Of a DNA stretch of 64,000 nucleotides, positions 34,372 to 51,695 are shown piece by piece. Origin of the DNA: AP-15 sp963788085 (GTDB lineage: Bacteria; Pseudomonadota; Alphaproteobacteria; ATCC43930; CGMCC-115725); assembly GCA_963788085.1 (NCBI GenBank), contig CAWBFS010000074.1, forward strand, positions 124,001 through 188,000. The letters are read 5' to 3'. Below the pieces are notes generated by a model. It searched no databases. It saw nothing but the letters and a program-made list of their open reading frames with translations, and was not told the origin of the DNA. The position numbers were made by a program, and so were the translations under genes. The stretch's first letter is position 1. Every line of letters begins with the position of its first letter.

Positions 34372-34411
34372 CGCGCGCGCTCCTTCCTCCCGAGCGCATT
34401 GGAAGCATCTG

Positions 34412-34539
34412 GCCCTCTCCGCCCTCCAGAGGGGAGAGGGAGGGGCCCGCGAAGCGGGAGGGCGAGGTGGGCGGCGCCGCGGTTCGAACCATCGGCTCCC
34501 CTCACCCTACCCTCTCCCCGGCCGGCGGGGGGAGAGGGT
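34412..34539. repeat. CCCTCTCC-type palindrome pair in the rplW-rplB gap
   Basis: Two hairpins: GCCCTCTCCGCCCTCCAGAGGGGAGAGGG region (34412-34440) and CCCTCACCCTACCCTCTCCCCGGCC/GGCGGGGGGAGAGGG (34499-34539), separated by GGGCCCGCGAAGCGGGAGGGCGAGG. Same family as 13462 and 27367. The rplW-rplB gap is 205 bp, the longest inside this part of the operon, and is filled by the repeat. Confidence 0.75.
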
Positions 34540-34576
34540 TATATCGGCGCAATCACAGTTCATCTTCGGATAGATT

Positions 34577-34909
34577 TCAAATCCCGGTTGTCACGTCGAT
34601 CCGCTGACCCTCGCGCAGGGTCACGACTGCCTTCTTGTAATCGGAACGCCGGCCCGGTCGGCCACGAACCCGCTTGAGCTTGCCCATGACCCGGATCGTG
34701 TTGACCGCGGTCACATTGACGCTGAACAACCCTTCGACAGCCGCTTTGACTTCGCGCTTGGTGGCGGTCAACGGCACGCGAAAGATCACCTGGCGGTGTT
34801 CGGACACGTTCGTCGCCTTCTCGGTGATCACCGGGCCGCGGATGATGTCGTACATCTGCTGCCGCGTGAGCCGCGTGGCGGCGGGCGGGATGACGCGAAA
34901 CCGGCTCAT
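34577..34909 (-). CDS. rplW: 50S ribosomal protein L23
   Basis: 110 aa from MSRFRVIPPAATRLTRQQMYD. Core IIRGPVITEKATNVSEHRQVIFRVP, then VNTIRVMGKLKRVRGRPGRRSDYKKAVVTL. The start overlaps the rplD stop by four bases. Forms the exit-tunnel docking site for SRP and trigger factor. Confidence 0.96.
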   Translation of the reverse strand: MSRFRVIPPAATRLTRQQMYDIIRGPVITEKATNVSEHRQVIFRVPLTATKREVKAAVEGLFSVNVTAVNTIRVMGKLKRVRGRPGRRSDYKKAVVTLREGQRIDVTTGI

Positions 34910-35526
34910 TTGAGGCGCGCCTCGAGGTGCTGCACCGCTTCTCGCGTCAGAACGAGCGTGTCGCGGCGCAGGATGTCGTAAACGTTGGCGCCTTGCTGCG
35001 GCAGCACATCGACCCGCGGCAGGTTGCGCGCCGCGCGCATGAAGCCTTCTTCGACCGCCGGCCCGTCGATGATCAATACCGAGTCCCAACCGAGCGAATC
35101 CAAGCGTGCCCGCAAGACCTTGGTCTTGGCTTCGTCCAAATGGGCCGCATCGATTACCACCAACTTGCCCTCGCGCTGTTTTGAGGACAACGCCGTCTTG
35201 AGGCCCAGCTTGCGGACCTTCTTTTGCAGCGAGAATTCATGGCTGCGCACGACCGGGCCGAAGATCACCGCACCGCCGCGAAACTGCGGAGAGCGCAAGC
35301 TGCCCTGACGGGCGCGCCCGGTACCCTTCTGCTTATACGGTTTCTTGGTCGTCCCCTGGATCTCGCTGATCCCCTTGGTCTTATGGGTTCCGGCGCGGCG
35401 TTTTGCCAATTGCCAGTTGACGACCCGGGCAAGGATGTCGCGGCGGATCGGCAGGCCGAATACCTCGTCGGCGAGGTCGATATCGCCGACCTCCTGATTG
35501 TCTAGATTGCGCACCGTGAGCTTCAT
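34906..35526 (-). CDS. rplD: 50S ribosomal protein L4
   Basis: 206 aa from the ATG at 35526. Tunnel loop with GTTKKPYKQKGTGRARQGSLRSPQFRGGAVIFGP, then KLGLKTALSSKQREGKLVVID. In other bacteria L4 autogenously regulates the S10 operon. One-base overlap with rplC. Confidence 0.96.
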   Translation of the reverse strand: MKLTVRNLDNQEVGDIDLADEVFGLPIRRDILARVVNWQLAKRRAGTHKTKGISEIQGTTKKPYKQKGTGRARQGSLRSPQFRGGAVIFGPVVRSHEFSLQKKVRKLGLKTALSSKQREGKLVVIDAAHLDEAKTKVLRARLDSLGWDSVLIIDGPAVEEGFMRAARNLPRVDVLPQQGANVYDILRRDTLVLTREAVQHLEARLK

Positions 35527-36239
35527 CAGGAGGTTGCTCCGGGCGAGCTCTCGGCGGCGGTCGGCATCTCGCGCAAGGCTGCCGGGAACGGCAACTCTCC
35601 GGGAGATTTGCGCTTGACCGCATCCTTGATCAGCACGTAGCCGCCGGGGCTTCCCGGCACCGACCCCTTGATCATCAAGACGCCGCGCTCGGCATCGGCC
35701 GCAACCACTTCGAGGCTCTGCGTCGTTACGCGCTCGGCGCCGAGATGGCCCGCCATCTTCTTGTTCTTGAAGGTCTTGCCGGGCGACTGCCTTTGGCCGG
35801 TCGATCCGTGGCTGCGATGCGAGACCGAAACGCCGTGGGTTGCCCGCAAGCCGCCGAAATTGTGCCGCTTCATGGCCCCGGCGAACCCCTTGCCTATGCT
35901 GGTGCCAACGACGTCGACAAACTGGCCCGGGAGAAAATGCGCCGCGGTTATTTCCGTGCCGACCGCCAGCAACGCATTCTCCGAGACACGGAACTCGGCG
36001 AGGCGCGCCTTCGGCTCGACCTTTGCCTTGGCGAAATGACCCCGTTGCGGCTTCGTCACGTTCTTGGTCTTGGCGGTGCCGACGCCGAGCTGCACCGCCG
36101 TATAGCCGTCCCTCTCTTCGGTCCGAACGGCGACGACCTGGCAGTTGTCGACCTTCAGCACCGTCACCGGGATGTGGGTTCCCTCGTCGGTAAACACCCG
36201 GGTCATGCCGAGCTTCCGGGCAATCAGACCGGTGCGCAT
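35526..36239 (-). CDS. rplC: 50S ribosomal protein L3
   Basis: 237 aa. MRTGLIARKLGMTRVFTDEGTHIPVTVLKV, DVVGTSIGKGFAGAMKRHNFGGLRATHGVSVSHRSHGSTG and KTFKNKKMAGHLGAERVTTQ. The C-terminus carries about 20 extra Ser/Ala/Pro residues. Confidence 0.96.
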   Translation of the reverse strand: MRTGLIARKLGMTRVFTDEGTHIPVTVLKVDNCQVVAVRTEERDGYTAVQLGVGTAKTKNVTKPQRGHFAKAKVEPKARLAEFRVSENALLAVGTEITAAHFLPGQFVDVVGTSIGKGFAGAMKRHNFGGLRATHGVSVSHRSHGSTGQRQSPGKTFKNKKMAGHLGAERVTTQSLEVVAADAERGVLMIKGSVPGSPGGYVLIKDAVKRKSPGELPFPAALREMPTAAESSPGATS

Positions 36240-36259
36240 CGCCCATTCACCTGTAGGCG

Positions 36260-36341
36260 GTCATTGCGAGCGCAGCGAAGCAATCTCGGGCCGCCTGTGC
36301 TCATCGAGATTGCTTCGTCGCTTGACGCTCCTCGCAATGAC
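36260..36341. repeat. GTCATTGCGAGCG...CGCTCCTCGCAATGAC palindrome
   Basis: A long interrupted inverted repeat: GTCATTGCGAGCGCAGCGAAGCAATCTC at the left and GAGATTGCTTCGTCGC...CTCGCAATGAC at the right, about 82 bp in all. A third, distinct dispersed-repeat family; single copy in this window. It fills the rpsJ-rplC gap and would fold in the mRNA. Confidence 0.75.
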
Positions 36342-36378
36342 AGCGGCGGAGACGTGCTGAGATGACTACAATTTAACC

Positions 36379-36693
36379 TCACAGCTTGATCTCGACGTCG
36401 ACGCCGGCGGCGAGGTCGAGCTTCATCAGCGCGTCGACGGTCTGAGGAGTCGGGTCGACAATGTCGAGTACGCGTTTGTGGGTGCGGATCTCGAATTGCT
36501 CGCGCGATTTCTTGTCGACATGCGGCGAGCGCAAGACGGTGAATTTCTCGATTTTGGTCGGGAGCGGGATCGGACCCCGCACCCGCGCCCCGGTTCGCTT
36601 GGCCGTGTTGACGATTTCGCTGGTGGATTGGTCGAGCACGCGGTGGTCGTAGGCCCGCAGCCGAATGCGAATGTTCTGGTTATCGCTCGCCAT
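36379..36693 (-). CDS. rpsJ: 30S ribosomal protein S10 (NusE)
   Basis: 104 aa: NIRIRLRAYDHRVLDQSTSEIVNTAKRTGARVRGPIPLPT, HVDKKSREQFEIRTHKRVLDI. First gene of the S10 cluster and also the transcription-antitermination partner of NusB. It follows tuf with a 49-bp gap. Confidence 0.97.
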   Translation of the reverse strand: MASDNQNIRIRLRAYDHRVLDQSTSEIVNTAKRTGARVRGPIPLPTKIEKFTVLRSPHVDKKSREQFEIRTHKRVLDIVDPTPQTVDALMKLDLAAGVDVEIKL

Positions 36694-36742
36694 TTGCTAT
36701 TTCCAATCCTAGTGCCGCGCGCTCGTTCTCTTCAGTTCGCTG

Positions 36743-37934
<1,192 letters not shown>

Positions 37935-37998
37935 TGCCTTCTTCTCCGTCCGATCCAGCCCGGCTGGACTTCAAGCCCCGTTATCAAGCCAATTGGTA

Positions 37999-40074
<2,076 letters not shown>

Positions 40075-40152
40075 GAAAGCAACTCCGCGGGCGTCCCGCG
40101 AGGCGGGCGCCCTCAAGGATAATTGTGTCTCGGTTGTGGTCTGCTTCGTCGC

Positions 40153-40623
40153 TTACCAGCGGTAGTGCGAGAAGGCCTTGTTCGCATCGGCCATGCGATG
40201 CGTATCCTCCCGCCGCTTCACCGCGGCACCGCGATTGTTGGCGGCGTCGAGTAGCTCCCCCGAAAGCCGCTCCTCCATTGTGTTTTCCGAGCGCCCGCGC
40301 GAACTCGAAATCAACCAGCGGATGGCCAGCGCCTGGCTGCGGTCGCTCCGCACTTCGACCGGTACCTGATAGGTGGCCCCACCGACGCGGCGCGAGCGAA
40401 CCTCCACGGCAGGCCGCACGTTACCGAGCGCGTCGTGGAACACCCGCAACGGGTCTTGCCCGCTGCGCTTGGCGATGCGATCGAACGCCCCATAGACGAT
40501 GCGTTCTGCGACCGACTTCTTGCCCTCGTACATCAGGCAATTCATAAACTTGGTTAATATGCTGTCGCCGAATTTTGCGTCCGGCAAGACCTCGCGTTTG
40601 ACCGCGGCGCGACGGCGCGACAT
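40153..40623 (-). CDS. rpsG: 30S ribosomal protein S7
   Basis: 156 aa from MSRRRAAVKREVLPDAKFGD. Signature DSILTKFMNCLMYEGKKSVAERIVYGAFD; C-terminus MADANKAFSHYRW. In enterobacteria it represses its own operon. Confidence 0.97.
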   Translation of the reverse strand: MSRRRAAVKREVLPDAKFGDSILTKFMNCLMYEGKKSVAERIVYGAFDRIAKRSGQDPLRVFHDALGNVRPAVEVRSRRVGGATYQVPVEVRSDRSQALAIRWLISSSRGRSENTMEERLSGELLDAANNRGAAVKRREDTHRMADANKAFSHYRW

Positions 40624-40633
40624 GACGGTCTCC

Positions 40634-41005
40634 CTACTTCGGGCGCTTGGCGCCGTATTTCGAACGGCGCTGGCGGCGGTCTTTGACGCCCTGGGTGTCG
40701 AGCGTGCCGCGGATGATGTGATACCGCACCCCTGGCAGGTCCTTGACCCGGCCACCCCGGATCAAGACAACCGAGTGCTCCTGCAGGTTGTGGCCCTCGC
40801 CGGGAATATAGCTCGTCACCTCGAACCCATTCGTCAGGCGCACGCGCGCCACCTTGCGCAACGCGGAATTCGGCTTTTTCGGCGTGGTCGTGTAGACGCG
40901 CGTACACACCCCGCGCTTCTGCGGGCAGGCTTCCATCGCAGGAACCTTGTTGCGTGCCACCTCCGGCCTCCGCGGATTGCGGATCAGCTGGTTTATCGTC
41001 GGCAT
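40634..41005 (-). CDS. rpsL: 30S ribosomal protein S12
   Basis: 123 aa from MPTINQLIRNPRRPEVARNK. The two positions where streptomycin-resistance changes arise are the wild-type Lys43 (TPKKPNS) and Lys88 (GRVKDLPGV). First gene of the str operon; 255 bp upstream separate it from rpoC. Confidence 0.97.
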   Translation of the reverse strand: MPTINQLIRNPRRPEVARNKVPAMEACPQKRGVCTRVYTTTPKKPNSALRKVARVRLTNGFEVTSYIPGEGHNLQEHSVVLIRGGRVKDLPGVRYHIIRGTLDTQGVKDRRQRRSKYGAKRPK

Positions 41006-41202
41006 CGTTGCGACCTCGTCAAACGCCAAAATCGCCCGAGGCGATCACGCCGCCGGGTCGATGAGTTTCCGTACCTAAATTCTTGCGCGCCCCCTCACAG
41101 AAGCGCGGAGCCAGGGACCACTATAGGGCTGCGTCTAGGTGGCTTCCTACGGCCAGCCCCGAACGGGCCAATATTACTAGTGATCCAAACCAACCCGGTC
41201 AA

Positions 41203-41248
41203 GTCCCCCTTCCCATGGAACGCATTACGCTCCATGGAAAAGGGGGAC
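41203..41248 (-). terminator. Palindrome downstream of rpoC
   Basis: The arms GTCCCCCTTCCCATGG (41203-41218) and CCATGGAAAAGGGGGAC (41232-41248) pair with one unmatched base around a 13-nt loop. It begins 13 bp after the rpoC stop in the minus direction. It may terminate rpoBC transcription ahead of rpsL or be another dispersed palindrome. The rest of the 255-bp gap (41006-41202) shows no gene and must hold any str-operon promoter. Confidence 0.5.
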
Positions 41249-41260
41249 GCCGGGAAGGTC

Positions 41261-44200
41261 TTACGCCGTTTGCTTTTCGGCTTCGACGAGTTGAGCAGGC
41301 TCTTCGTTCGCGGCGATCGCAGCGAGCTCGCGGTCGCGTTCGGCCGCCACCTCGCGCAACCGAGCGATCACGCTGCCGGTTCCCGCCGGGATCAGCCGCC
41401 CGACAATCACGTTCTCCTTGAGACCCGTCAGCTCGTCGATACGGCCGGAGACCGATGCCTCGGTCAGCACGCGCGTCGTCTCCTGGAACGAGGCGGCGGA
41501 GATGAACGAGTTGGTCTGCAAGCTCGCCTTGGTGATGCCCTGCAGCACCGGGCGCGCCTCTGCCGGCCGCAGGCCCTCGCTCTCGACTTTGGCGTTTTCC
41601 AGCTCGAATTCCGAGCGGTCGACCTGCTCCCCGGCCAGGAACGTCGTGTCTCCGGGATCGGCGATCTCAACCTTCTGCAGCATCTGGCGGACGATCACCT
41701 CGATGTGCTTGTCGTTGATCCGCACACCTTGCAGCCGATAGACCTCCTGGATCTCGTTGATCAGGTAGCTGGCCAATTCCTCGACCCCGAGGATCCGCAG
41801 GATGTCATGCGGCACTCGGTTGCCGTCCATCAGGAGGTCACCCTTTTCGATGTAATCACCTTCCTGCACGCTGATGTGCTTGCCCTTGGGGATCAGGTAC
41901 TCGACGGGCTCCTTCCCCTCCTCGGTCGGGGCCACGATGATCCGTCGTTTGGCCTTGTAGTCCTTGCCGAATTCGACGCGGCCTTCGCTTTCGCTAATGA
42001 TCGCGAAGTCCTTGGGCTTGCGCGCCTCGAACAGCTCCGCAACGCGCGGCAGACCGCCGGTGATATCGCGGGTCTTCGAGGATTCGCGCGGGATGCGGGC
42101 GAGGACGTCACCAGCTTTGACGTGCGCCCCGTTGTCGACCGACAGGATCGCGTCGACCGACATGAAGTAGCGCGCCTCGAGCCCATTGGCCAAGGTCAGC
42201 ACCTCGCCCTCTTCGTCGCGCAACGTGATCCGCGGCCGCAAATCGCTGCCGCGCGGCTGCTGCTTCCAGTCGACGACGACCTTCGACGAGATGCCGGTCG
42301 CTTCGTCCACTGTCTCGCGCATCGACAGGCCTTCGATCAGATCGACGTAATGCGCGATGCCGTCCTTCTCGGTGATGATCGGGATCGTGTAGGGGTCCCA
42401 CTCGACCAGTCGATCACCCCGTTTGACCTGGGCCCCATCGTCGACGAGCAGCCTCGCGCCGTACGGAACTCGATGCCGGGCTTTCTCTCGCCCTGCTTCG
42501 TCCAACAGCACGACCTCGGTATTGCGGCCCATCACCACCGGTACGCCGGCCGAGTTCATCACGACGTTTCGGTTCTTTACTTCCGCCCTGGCGTCGAAGG
42601 CGGCCTCGACAGAGGACTGCTCGGCGCCGCGTTGCGCCGCACCGCCGATGTGGAACGTGCGCATCGTCAGCTGCGTGCCGGGTTCGCCAATCGACTGCGC
42701 GGCAATCACGCCGACCGCCTCGCCGATATTGACGACGGTGCCGCGCGCCAAGTCGCGTCCATAGCACTTGCCGCAGACGCCGATGCGCGACTTGCAGGTT
42801 AGCACCGAGCGGATCGGTACGGTATCGATCCCGGCCCGCTCGATCTGGTCGACCGCATCCTCGTCGATCAATGCGCCCGCTGGAAGCACAACCTCGCCGC
42901 TCAGCGGATCTAGGATGTCGACCGCCGCGGTGCGGCCGAGAATGCGGTCGGCGAGCGGGGCTATGACTTCACCGCCATCGACGACAGCGTTCGTCATGAG
43001 CCCGCGCGTGGTGCCGCAATCTTCCTCTGTGATGATCGCATCTTGCGCTACATCGACGAGCCGGCGGGTCAGATAACCCGAATTCGCTGTCTTGAGCGCC
43101 GTGTCGGCGAGGCCCTTGCGGGCGCCGTGCGTCGAGTTGAAGTATTCGAGGACGGTCAGCCCCTCCTTGAAGTTAGAGATGATCGGCGTCTCGATGATCT
43201 CGCCCGACGGCTTGGCCATCAGGCCGCGCATGCCGGCCAGCTGCTTGATCTGCGCCGCCGAACCGCGCGCCCCGGAATCCGACATCATCCATACCGAGTT
43301 GACGGGCTCGCCGGGCTGCGGCTCGCGAATTTTCTTCAGCATTTCTTCGGCAACGCGGTCCGTGCAGCGCGACCACACGTCAACGACCTTGTTGTACTTC
43401 TCGCCCTGCGTGATCAGGCCGTCCTGGTACTGCTGCTCATATTGCTTGACCTGCTCCTGCGCCTCGCCCACCAAGCGGCGCTTCTCCTCAGGCACGATCA
43501 AGTCGTCCTTGCCGAACGAAATACCGGCCTTGCACGCCTGCTGGAAGCCTAGCGCCATCAGATGGTCGCAGAAGATAACCGTCTCCTTCTGGCCGCAGTG
43601 GCGATAGACCTGATCGATGACGTTGCTGATCTCCTTTTTGGTCAGCAGCGTGTTGATCAGATCGAAGCCGATCGCAGGGTTGCGCGGCAGGATCTCCGAC
43701 AGCAGCATGCGGCCCGGGGTCGTCTCGACCCGCTTTACGACCGGCTTGCCGTCGGCATCGACCGTGTGGTAGCGCGCCTTGATCCGGGCATGCAGCGAGA
43801 CCGCCTTCGACTTCGAGCGCCTGCTCGATCTCACCGATGCTGGTGAACCGCATGCCTTCGCCCTTTTCGCCCGGGCGCTCCATCGTGATGTGATAGAGGC
43901 CCAGCACGATATCCTGCGACGGCACGATGATCGGCTTGCCGTTCGCGGGGCTCAGGATGTTGTTGGTCGACATCATCAGGACGCGCGCTTCGAGCTGCGC
44001 CTCCAATGACAGCGGCACGTGCACCGCCATCTGGTCGCCGTCGAAATCGGCGTTGAAGGCAGTGCAGACGAGCGGATGCAGCTGGATCGCCTTGCCCTCG
44101 ATCAGCACAGGCTCGAACGCTTGGATCCCGAGGCGGTGAAGCGTCGGGGCCCGGTTCAGCAGAACCGGATGCTCGCGGATCACCTCCTCGAGGATGTCCC

Positions 44201-45428
44201 AGACCTCCGGCCGCTCCTTCTCGACCATGCGCTTGGCCGCCTTGATCGTGCTGGCAAGGCCGTAAAGTTCGAGCTTCGAGTAGATGAAGGGCTTGAACAG
44301 CTCGAGCGCCATCTTCTTCGGCAGCCCGCACTGGTGCAGTTTGAGCTCGGGACCGACCACGATGACCGAGCGGCCCGAATAATCGACCCGCTTGCCGAGC
44401 AGGTTCTGACGGAACCGGCCCTGCTTGCCCTTCAACATGTCGGACAGCGATTTGAGCGGCCGCTTGTTGGCGCCGGTAATTATGCGGCCGCGCCGGCCGT
44501 TGTCGAACAGCGCGTCGACCGCCTCCTGCAGCATGCGCTTCTCGTTGCGCACGATGATGTCGGGAGCGCGCAGTTCGATCAGCCGTTTCAAGCGGTTGTT
44601 GCGGTTGATCACGCGGCGGTAAAGGTCGTTCAGATCGGAGGTCGCAAAGCGCCCGCCATCGAGCGGCACGAGCGGCCGCAATTCCGGCGGAATGACCGGG
44701 ACGACCTCGAGGATCATCCACTCCGGCCGGCTGTTGGATTCGATGAAAGCCTCGACGAGCTTCAGCCGCTTGACGAGCTTTTTGCGGCGCGCCTCCGAGT
44801 TCGTGTCGCGCAGCTCGTCGCGCAGCCTCTCCTTCTCCTCGGCAAGGTCGATGGCGGACAGCATCGTGCGCAGCGCCTCGGCCCCTATAGAGGCCGTGAA
44901 CTGGTCGTCGCCGTAATCGTCCTGGGCCTTTATATATTCATCTTCGTTCAGCAGCTGGTGCTGCTTCAGCGGGGTCAGCCCCGGCTCGATGACGACGTAA
45001 TTCTCGAAGTAGAGTACCCTTTCGAGATCCTTCAGCGTCATGTCGAGCAATAATCCGATACGGCTCGGCAGCGATTTCAAGAACCAGATGTGCGCGACCG
45101 GCGAGGCGAGCTCGACGTGGCCCATGCGGTCTCGCCGAACTTTGGACAGGGTCACCTCGACGCCGCATTTCTCGCAAATGATGCCGCGATACTTCATGCG
45201 CTTGTACTTGCCGCACAAGCATTCGTAATCCTTGATCGGCCCAAAGATCCGCGCGCAGAACAACCCGTCGCGCTCTGGTTTGAACGTCCGGTAATTGATC
45301 GTCTCGGGCTTCTTTATCTCGCCGTAGGACCATGAGCGGATGCGCTCCGGACTGGCGATCGAGATCCGGATCTGGTCGAAGCTCTGCGTCCCGCTAGCTT
45401 GGCCAAAGATATTCATCAACTCGTTCAT
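41261..45428 (-). CDS. rpoC: RNA polymerase beta' subunit (one frameshift in sequence)
   Basis: Starts MNELMNIFGQASGTQSFDQ at 45428. N-terminal zinc ribbon CLCGKYKRMKYRGIICEKCGVEV, bridge and active-site NADFDGDQMAVHVPL (the three catalytic Asp), then the trigger-loop half from RIKARYHTVDADGKPVV to the C-terminus. Total 4168 nt = 3n+1. The frame changes near 43808-43822, where EIEQALE should run into SKAVSLHARIKARY; deleting one base in the CGAAGTCGAAGG stretch restores it. An essential gene, so taken as a sequencing indel. Second zinc site CKSRIGVCGKCYGRDL present. Confidence 0.96.
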
Positions 45429-45454
45429 ACACGACCCCTTTCGGTCACTAACGC

Positions 45455-45535
45455 CGTCATGCCCGCAAAAGCGGGCACCCAGGGCCACTGGTACCGGACC
45501 GGACGCCCTGGACCCCCGCCTTCGCGGGGGTGACG
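45455..45535. repeat. Dispersed palindrome, GTCATGCCCGC type (copy 2)
   Basis: GTCATGCCCGCAAAAGCGGGCACCCAGG (left) and CCTGGACCCCCGCCTTCGCGGGGGTGACG (right), the same composite as at 22551. It occupies the rpoB-rpoC gap (139 bp), so it lies in the transcribed spacer of the polymerase operon. Confidence 0.85.
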
Positions 45536-45567
45536 ATTAAAGGCAAAAGGATTCACGCAGTCGGTTC

Positions 45568-49732
<4,165 letters not shown>

Positions 49733-49997
49733 GCTTACTCCTCGGTGTAGGCCGCCGTCGCGCGGCCCGATTGGGGTAATAATGTTACCGAACCGCAACC
49801 AGTGGCTCGGGGGCCGTCATCGCCACGGTTTTCATCAGCTGCAGGGTAGCCGCTAAACCCGGCGGCCAAGCCTTTGACCCCAGGACGCGAAAACCCGGCG
49901 TACGCGATGATTTCGCGCCCCGGTTCGTGAAACCTGTACGGCAAGCGTCCGCGCGAGGACGAACGCCCGCCCGAGAAAGTTGAATATCGTGACAGGC
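49733..49997 (-). promoter_or_regulatory. rplL-rpoB leader with hairpins
   Basis: 265-bp spacer. Just before the rpoB RBS the minus strand can pair GGGCCGC with GCGGCC (about 49750-49770). A short inverted repeat GGTAA...TTACC lies at 49775-49789. In other proteobacteria the equivalent spacer holds an attenuator and RNase III site that tune rpoBC relative to L7/L12. That role here is inferred from position. Confidence 0.45.
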
Positions 49998-50378
49998 CTA
50001 CTTTATTTCAACCGTCGCACCCGCGTCTTCAAGCTGCTTTTTGATTTTTGCCGCCTCTTCCTTGTTGACCCCTTCCTTGATGGGCTTAGGCGCGGCCTCC
50101 ACGAGATCCTTGGCTTCCTTTAGGCCGAGACTGGTGATGGCTCTGACCTCTTTGATCACATTGATCTTCTTCTCGCCGATCGCCGCGAGGATTACGTCGA
50201 ACTCGGTCTTTTCTATCGCCGCTTCGGGCGCGGCCGTCGCCGCGCCACCGGCTGCCGCTACCGCAACCGGCGCCGCCGCCGAGACGCCCCATTTTTCCTC
50301 GAGCAGCTTCGAGAGTTGCGCCGCCTCGATGACGCTCAAGGCCGACAAATCATCGACCAATCTTGCCAAATCCGCCAT
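49998..50378 (-). CDS. rplL: 50S ribosomal protein L7/L12
   Basis: 126 aa. N-terminal dimerisation helix ADLARLVDDLSALSVIEAAQLSKLLEEKWG, Ala/Gly hinge (AAAPVAVAAAGGAATAAPEAA), C-terminal domain KTEFDVILAAIGEKKINVIKEVRAITSLGLKEAKDLVEAAP. GTPase-recruiting stalk protein. Confidence 0.97.
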   Translation of the reverse strand: MADLARLVDDLSALSVIEAAQLSKLLEEKWGVSAAAPVAVAAAGGAATAAPEAAIEKTEFDVILAAIGEKKINVIKEVRAITSLGLKEAKDLVEAAPKPIKEGVNKEEAAKIKKQLEDAGATVEIK

Positions 50379-50430
50379 GTTCTACTCCCGATTTCCTAAT
50401 GCCAAGTAACGCCTATGAAAGAGGAAGCGG

Positions 50431-50952
50431 CTAGGCGCTCCCGCCCTGGTTTTCCGCATGCGCGGCGAGGACCCGCGCCACCTGCCCGGCAGGTGCTTGC
50501 AGCACTCGCGCGAGCCGCGCCGCCGGAGCCTGCAGCAACCCGATCAGCCTGCCCCTCAATACATCGAGCGAGGGCAGGCCCGCCAATTCCCTGACCTCGG
50601 CCACATCGATCTGCCGGCCCGCCAGGCCGCCGCCGACGATAGTCAGCTTGTCGTTGCGGTTGGCGTATGCGACGACCACCTTTGCCGCCGCGACCGGATC
50701 GTCGGAAAAGGCGATCGCCGTCGGGCCGGTAAACAGCGATACCAGCGGCTCGAACGGCGTCCCGGCGAGAGCGCGCTTGACGAGCCGATTCTTCGTGACC
50801 CGGTAGGTGGCCCCGGCGTCGCGGACCTGCCGCCGCAGCACCGTGACCTCCGCGACACTCAGTCCGGACTGGTGCGTGACGACGACGCAAACGGTGCTCG
50901 CAAGGTCCTGCTGCAGCGCCTCGACCACCCTTTGTTTTTGTGCGCGGTCCAC
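50431..50952 (-). CDS. rplJ: 50S ribosomal protein L10
   Basis: 173 aa. MDRAQKQRVVEALQQDLAS, VVVTHQSGLSVAEVTVLRRQVRDAGATYRVTKNRLVKRAL, GPTAIAFSDDPVAAAKV. Anchors the L7/L12 stalk and in many bacteria autoregulates rplJL. Only 35 bp separate it from rplA, so no long leader is present. Confidence 0.96.
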   Translation of the reverse strand: MDRAQKQRVVEALQQDLASTVCVVVTHQSGLSVAEVTVLRRQVRDAGATYRVTKNRLVKRALAGTPFEPLVSLFTGPTAIAFSDDPVAAAKVVVAYANRNDKLTIVGGGLAGRQIDVAEVRELAGLPSLDVLRGRLIGLLQAPAARLARVLQAPAGQVARVLAAHAENQGGSA

Positions 50953-50987
50953 TGCGATCTCCTACTGGTCGGCAAGCCTACCGGTTG

Positions 50988-51695
50988 CTAAGCCCGCGGC
51001 TCCTCGGCCAACCCCGACAATTCGACCCTGACGCCCGGACCCATCGTCGAGCTGACGGCTACCTTTTTGATATAGGTGCCTTTAACGCCGCTCGGCTTGC
51101 CGCGGGTGATCGCGCCGACAAACGCGCGCACATTATCCGCCAACGCTTTGTCGGTAAAGCTCGCTTTGCCGACCCCCGCATGGACGATGCCGGCCTTTTC
51201 GGCGCGGAACTCGACTTGGCCGCCCTTGGCGGCTTGCACCGCCTCGGTCACATTCTGAGTCACCGTGCCGAGCCGCGGGTTCGGCATCAAGCCGCGCGGA
51301 CCGAGGATCTTACCGAGCCGCCCGACCAGCGACATCATGTCGGGCGTGGCGATCGCCCGATCGAAATCGATCTGGCCGGCCTGGATCTTCTCGGCGAGAT
51401 CCTCGGCTCCGACGATATCCGCACCGGCACTCTCGGCTTCCTTCGCCCGGTCGCCGCGCGCGAACACCGCGACCCGCACGGTTTTTCCGGTACCGTGCGG
51501 CAGCATTACCGCGCCCCTCAGGTTCTGATCGGGCTTGCGCGGGTCGAGATTGAGGTTCATCGCGACCTCGACGGTCTCGTCGAACTTCGCTGAGGCGCGT
51601 TCCTTGATCAGCTTGAGCGCATCCTCGAGCGGACGCGCGACGGTCGGATCGATACCCTCGTAAGCTTTCTTCAACCGCTTTCCGGTCTTCGCCAT
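50988..51695 (-). CDS. rplA: 50S ribosomal protein L1
   Basis: 235 aa. AKTGKRLKKAYEGIDPTVARPLEDALKLIK, FDETVEVAMNLNLDPRKPDQNLRGAVMLPHGTGK and GKILGPRGLMPNPRLGTVT. One-base overlap with rplK; L1 stalk protein. Confidence 0.97.
   Translation of the reverse strand: MAKTGKRLKKAYEGIDPTVARPLEDALKLIKERASAKFDETVEVAMNLNLDPRKPDQNLRGAVMLPHGTGKTVRVAVFARGDRAKEAESAGADIVGAEDLAEKIQAGQIDFDRAIATPDMMSLVGRLGKILGPRGLMPNPRLGTVTQNVTEAVQAAKGGQVEFRAEKAGIVHAGVGKASFTDKALADNVRAFVGAITRGKPSGVKGTYIKKVAVSSTMGPGVRVELSGLAEEPRA

Noticed and set aside
40499..42802. 767-codon open frame on the plus strand
   Set aside because: Antisense to rpsG, rpsL and rpoC, with no family features; a GC-driven shadow frame.
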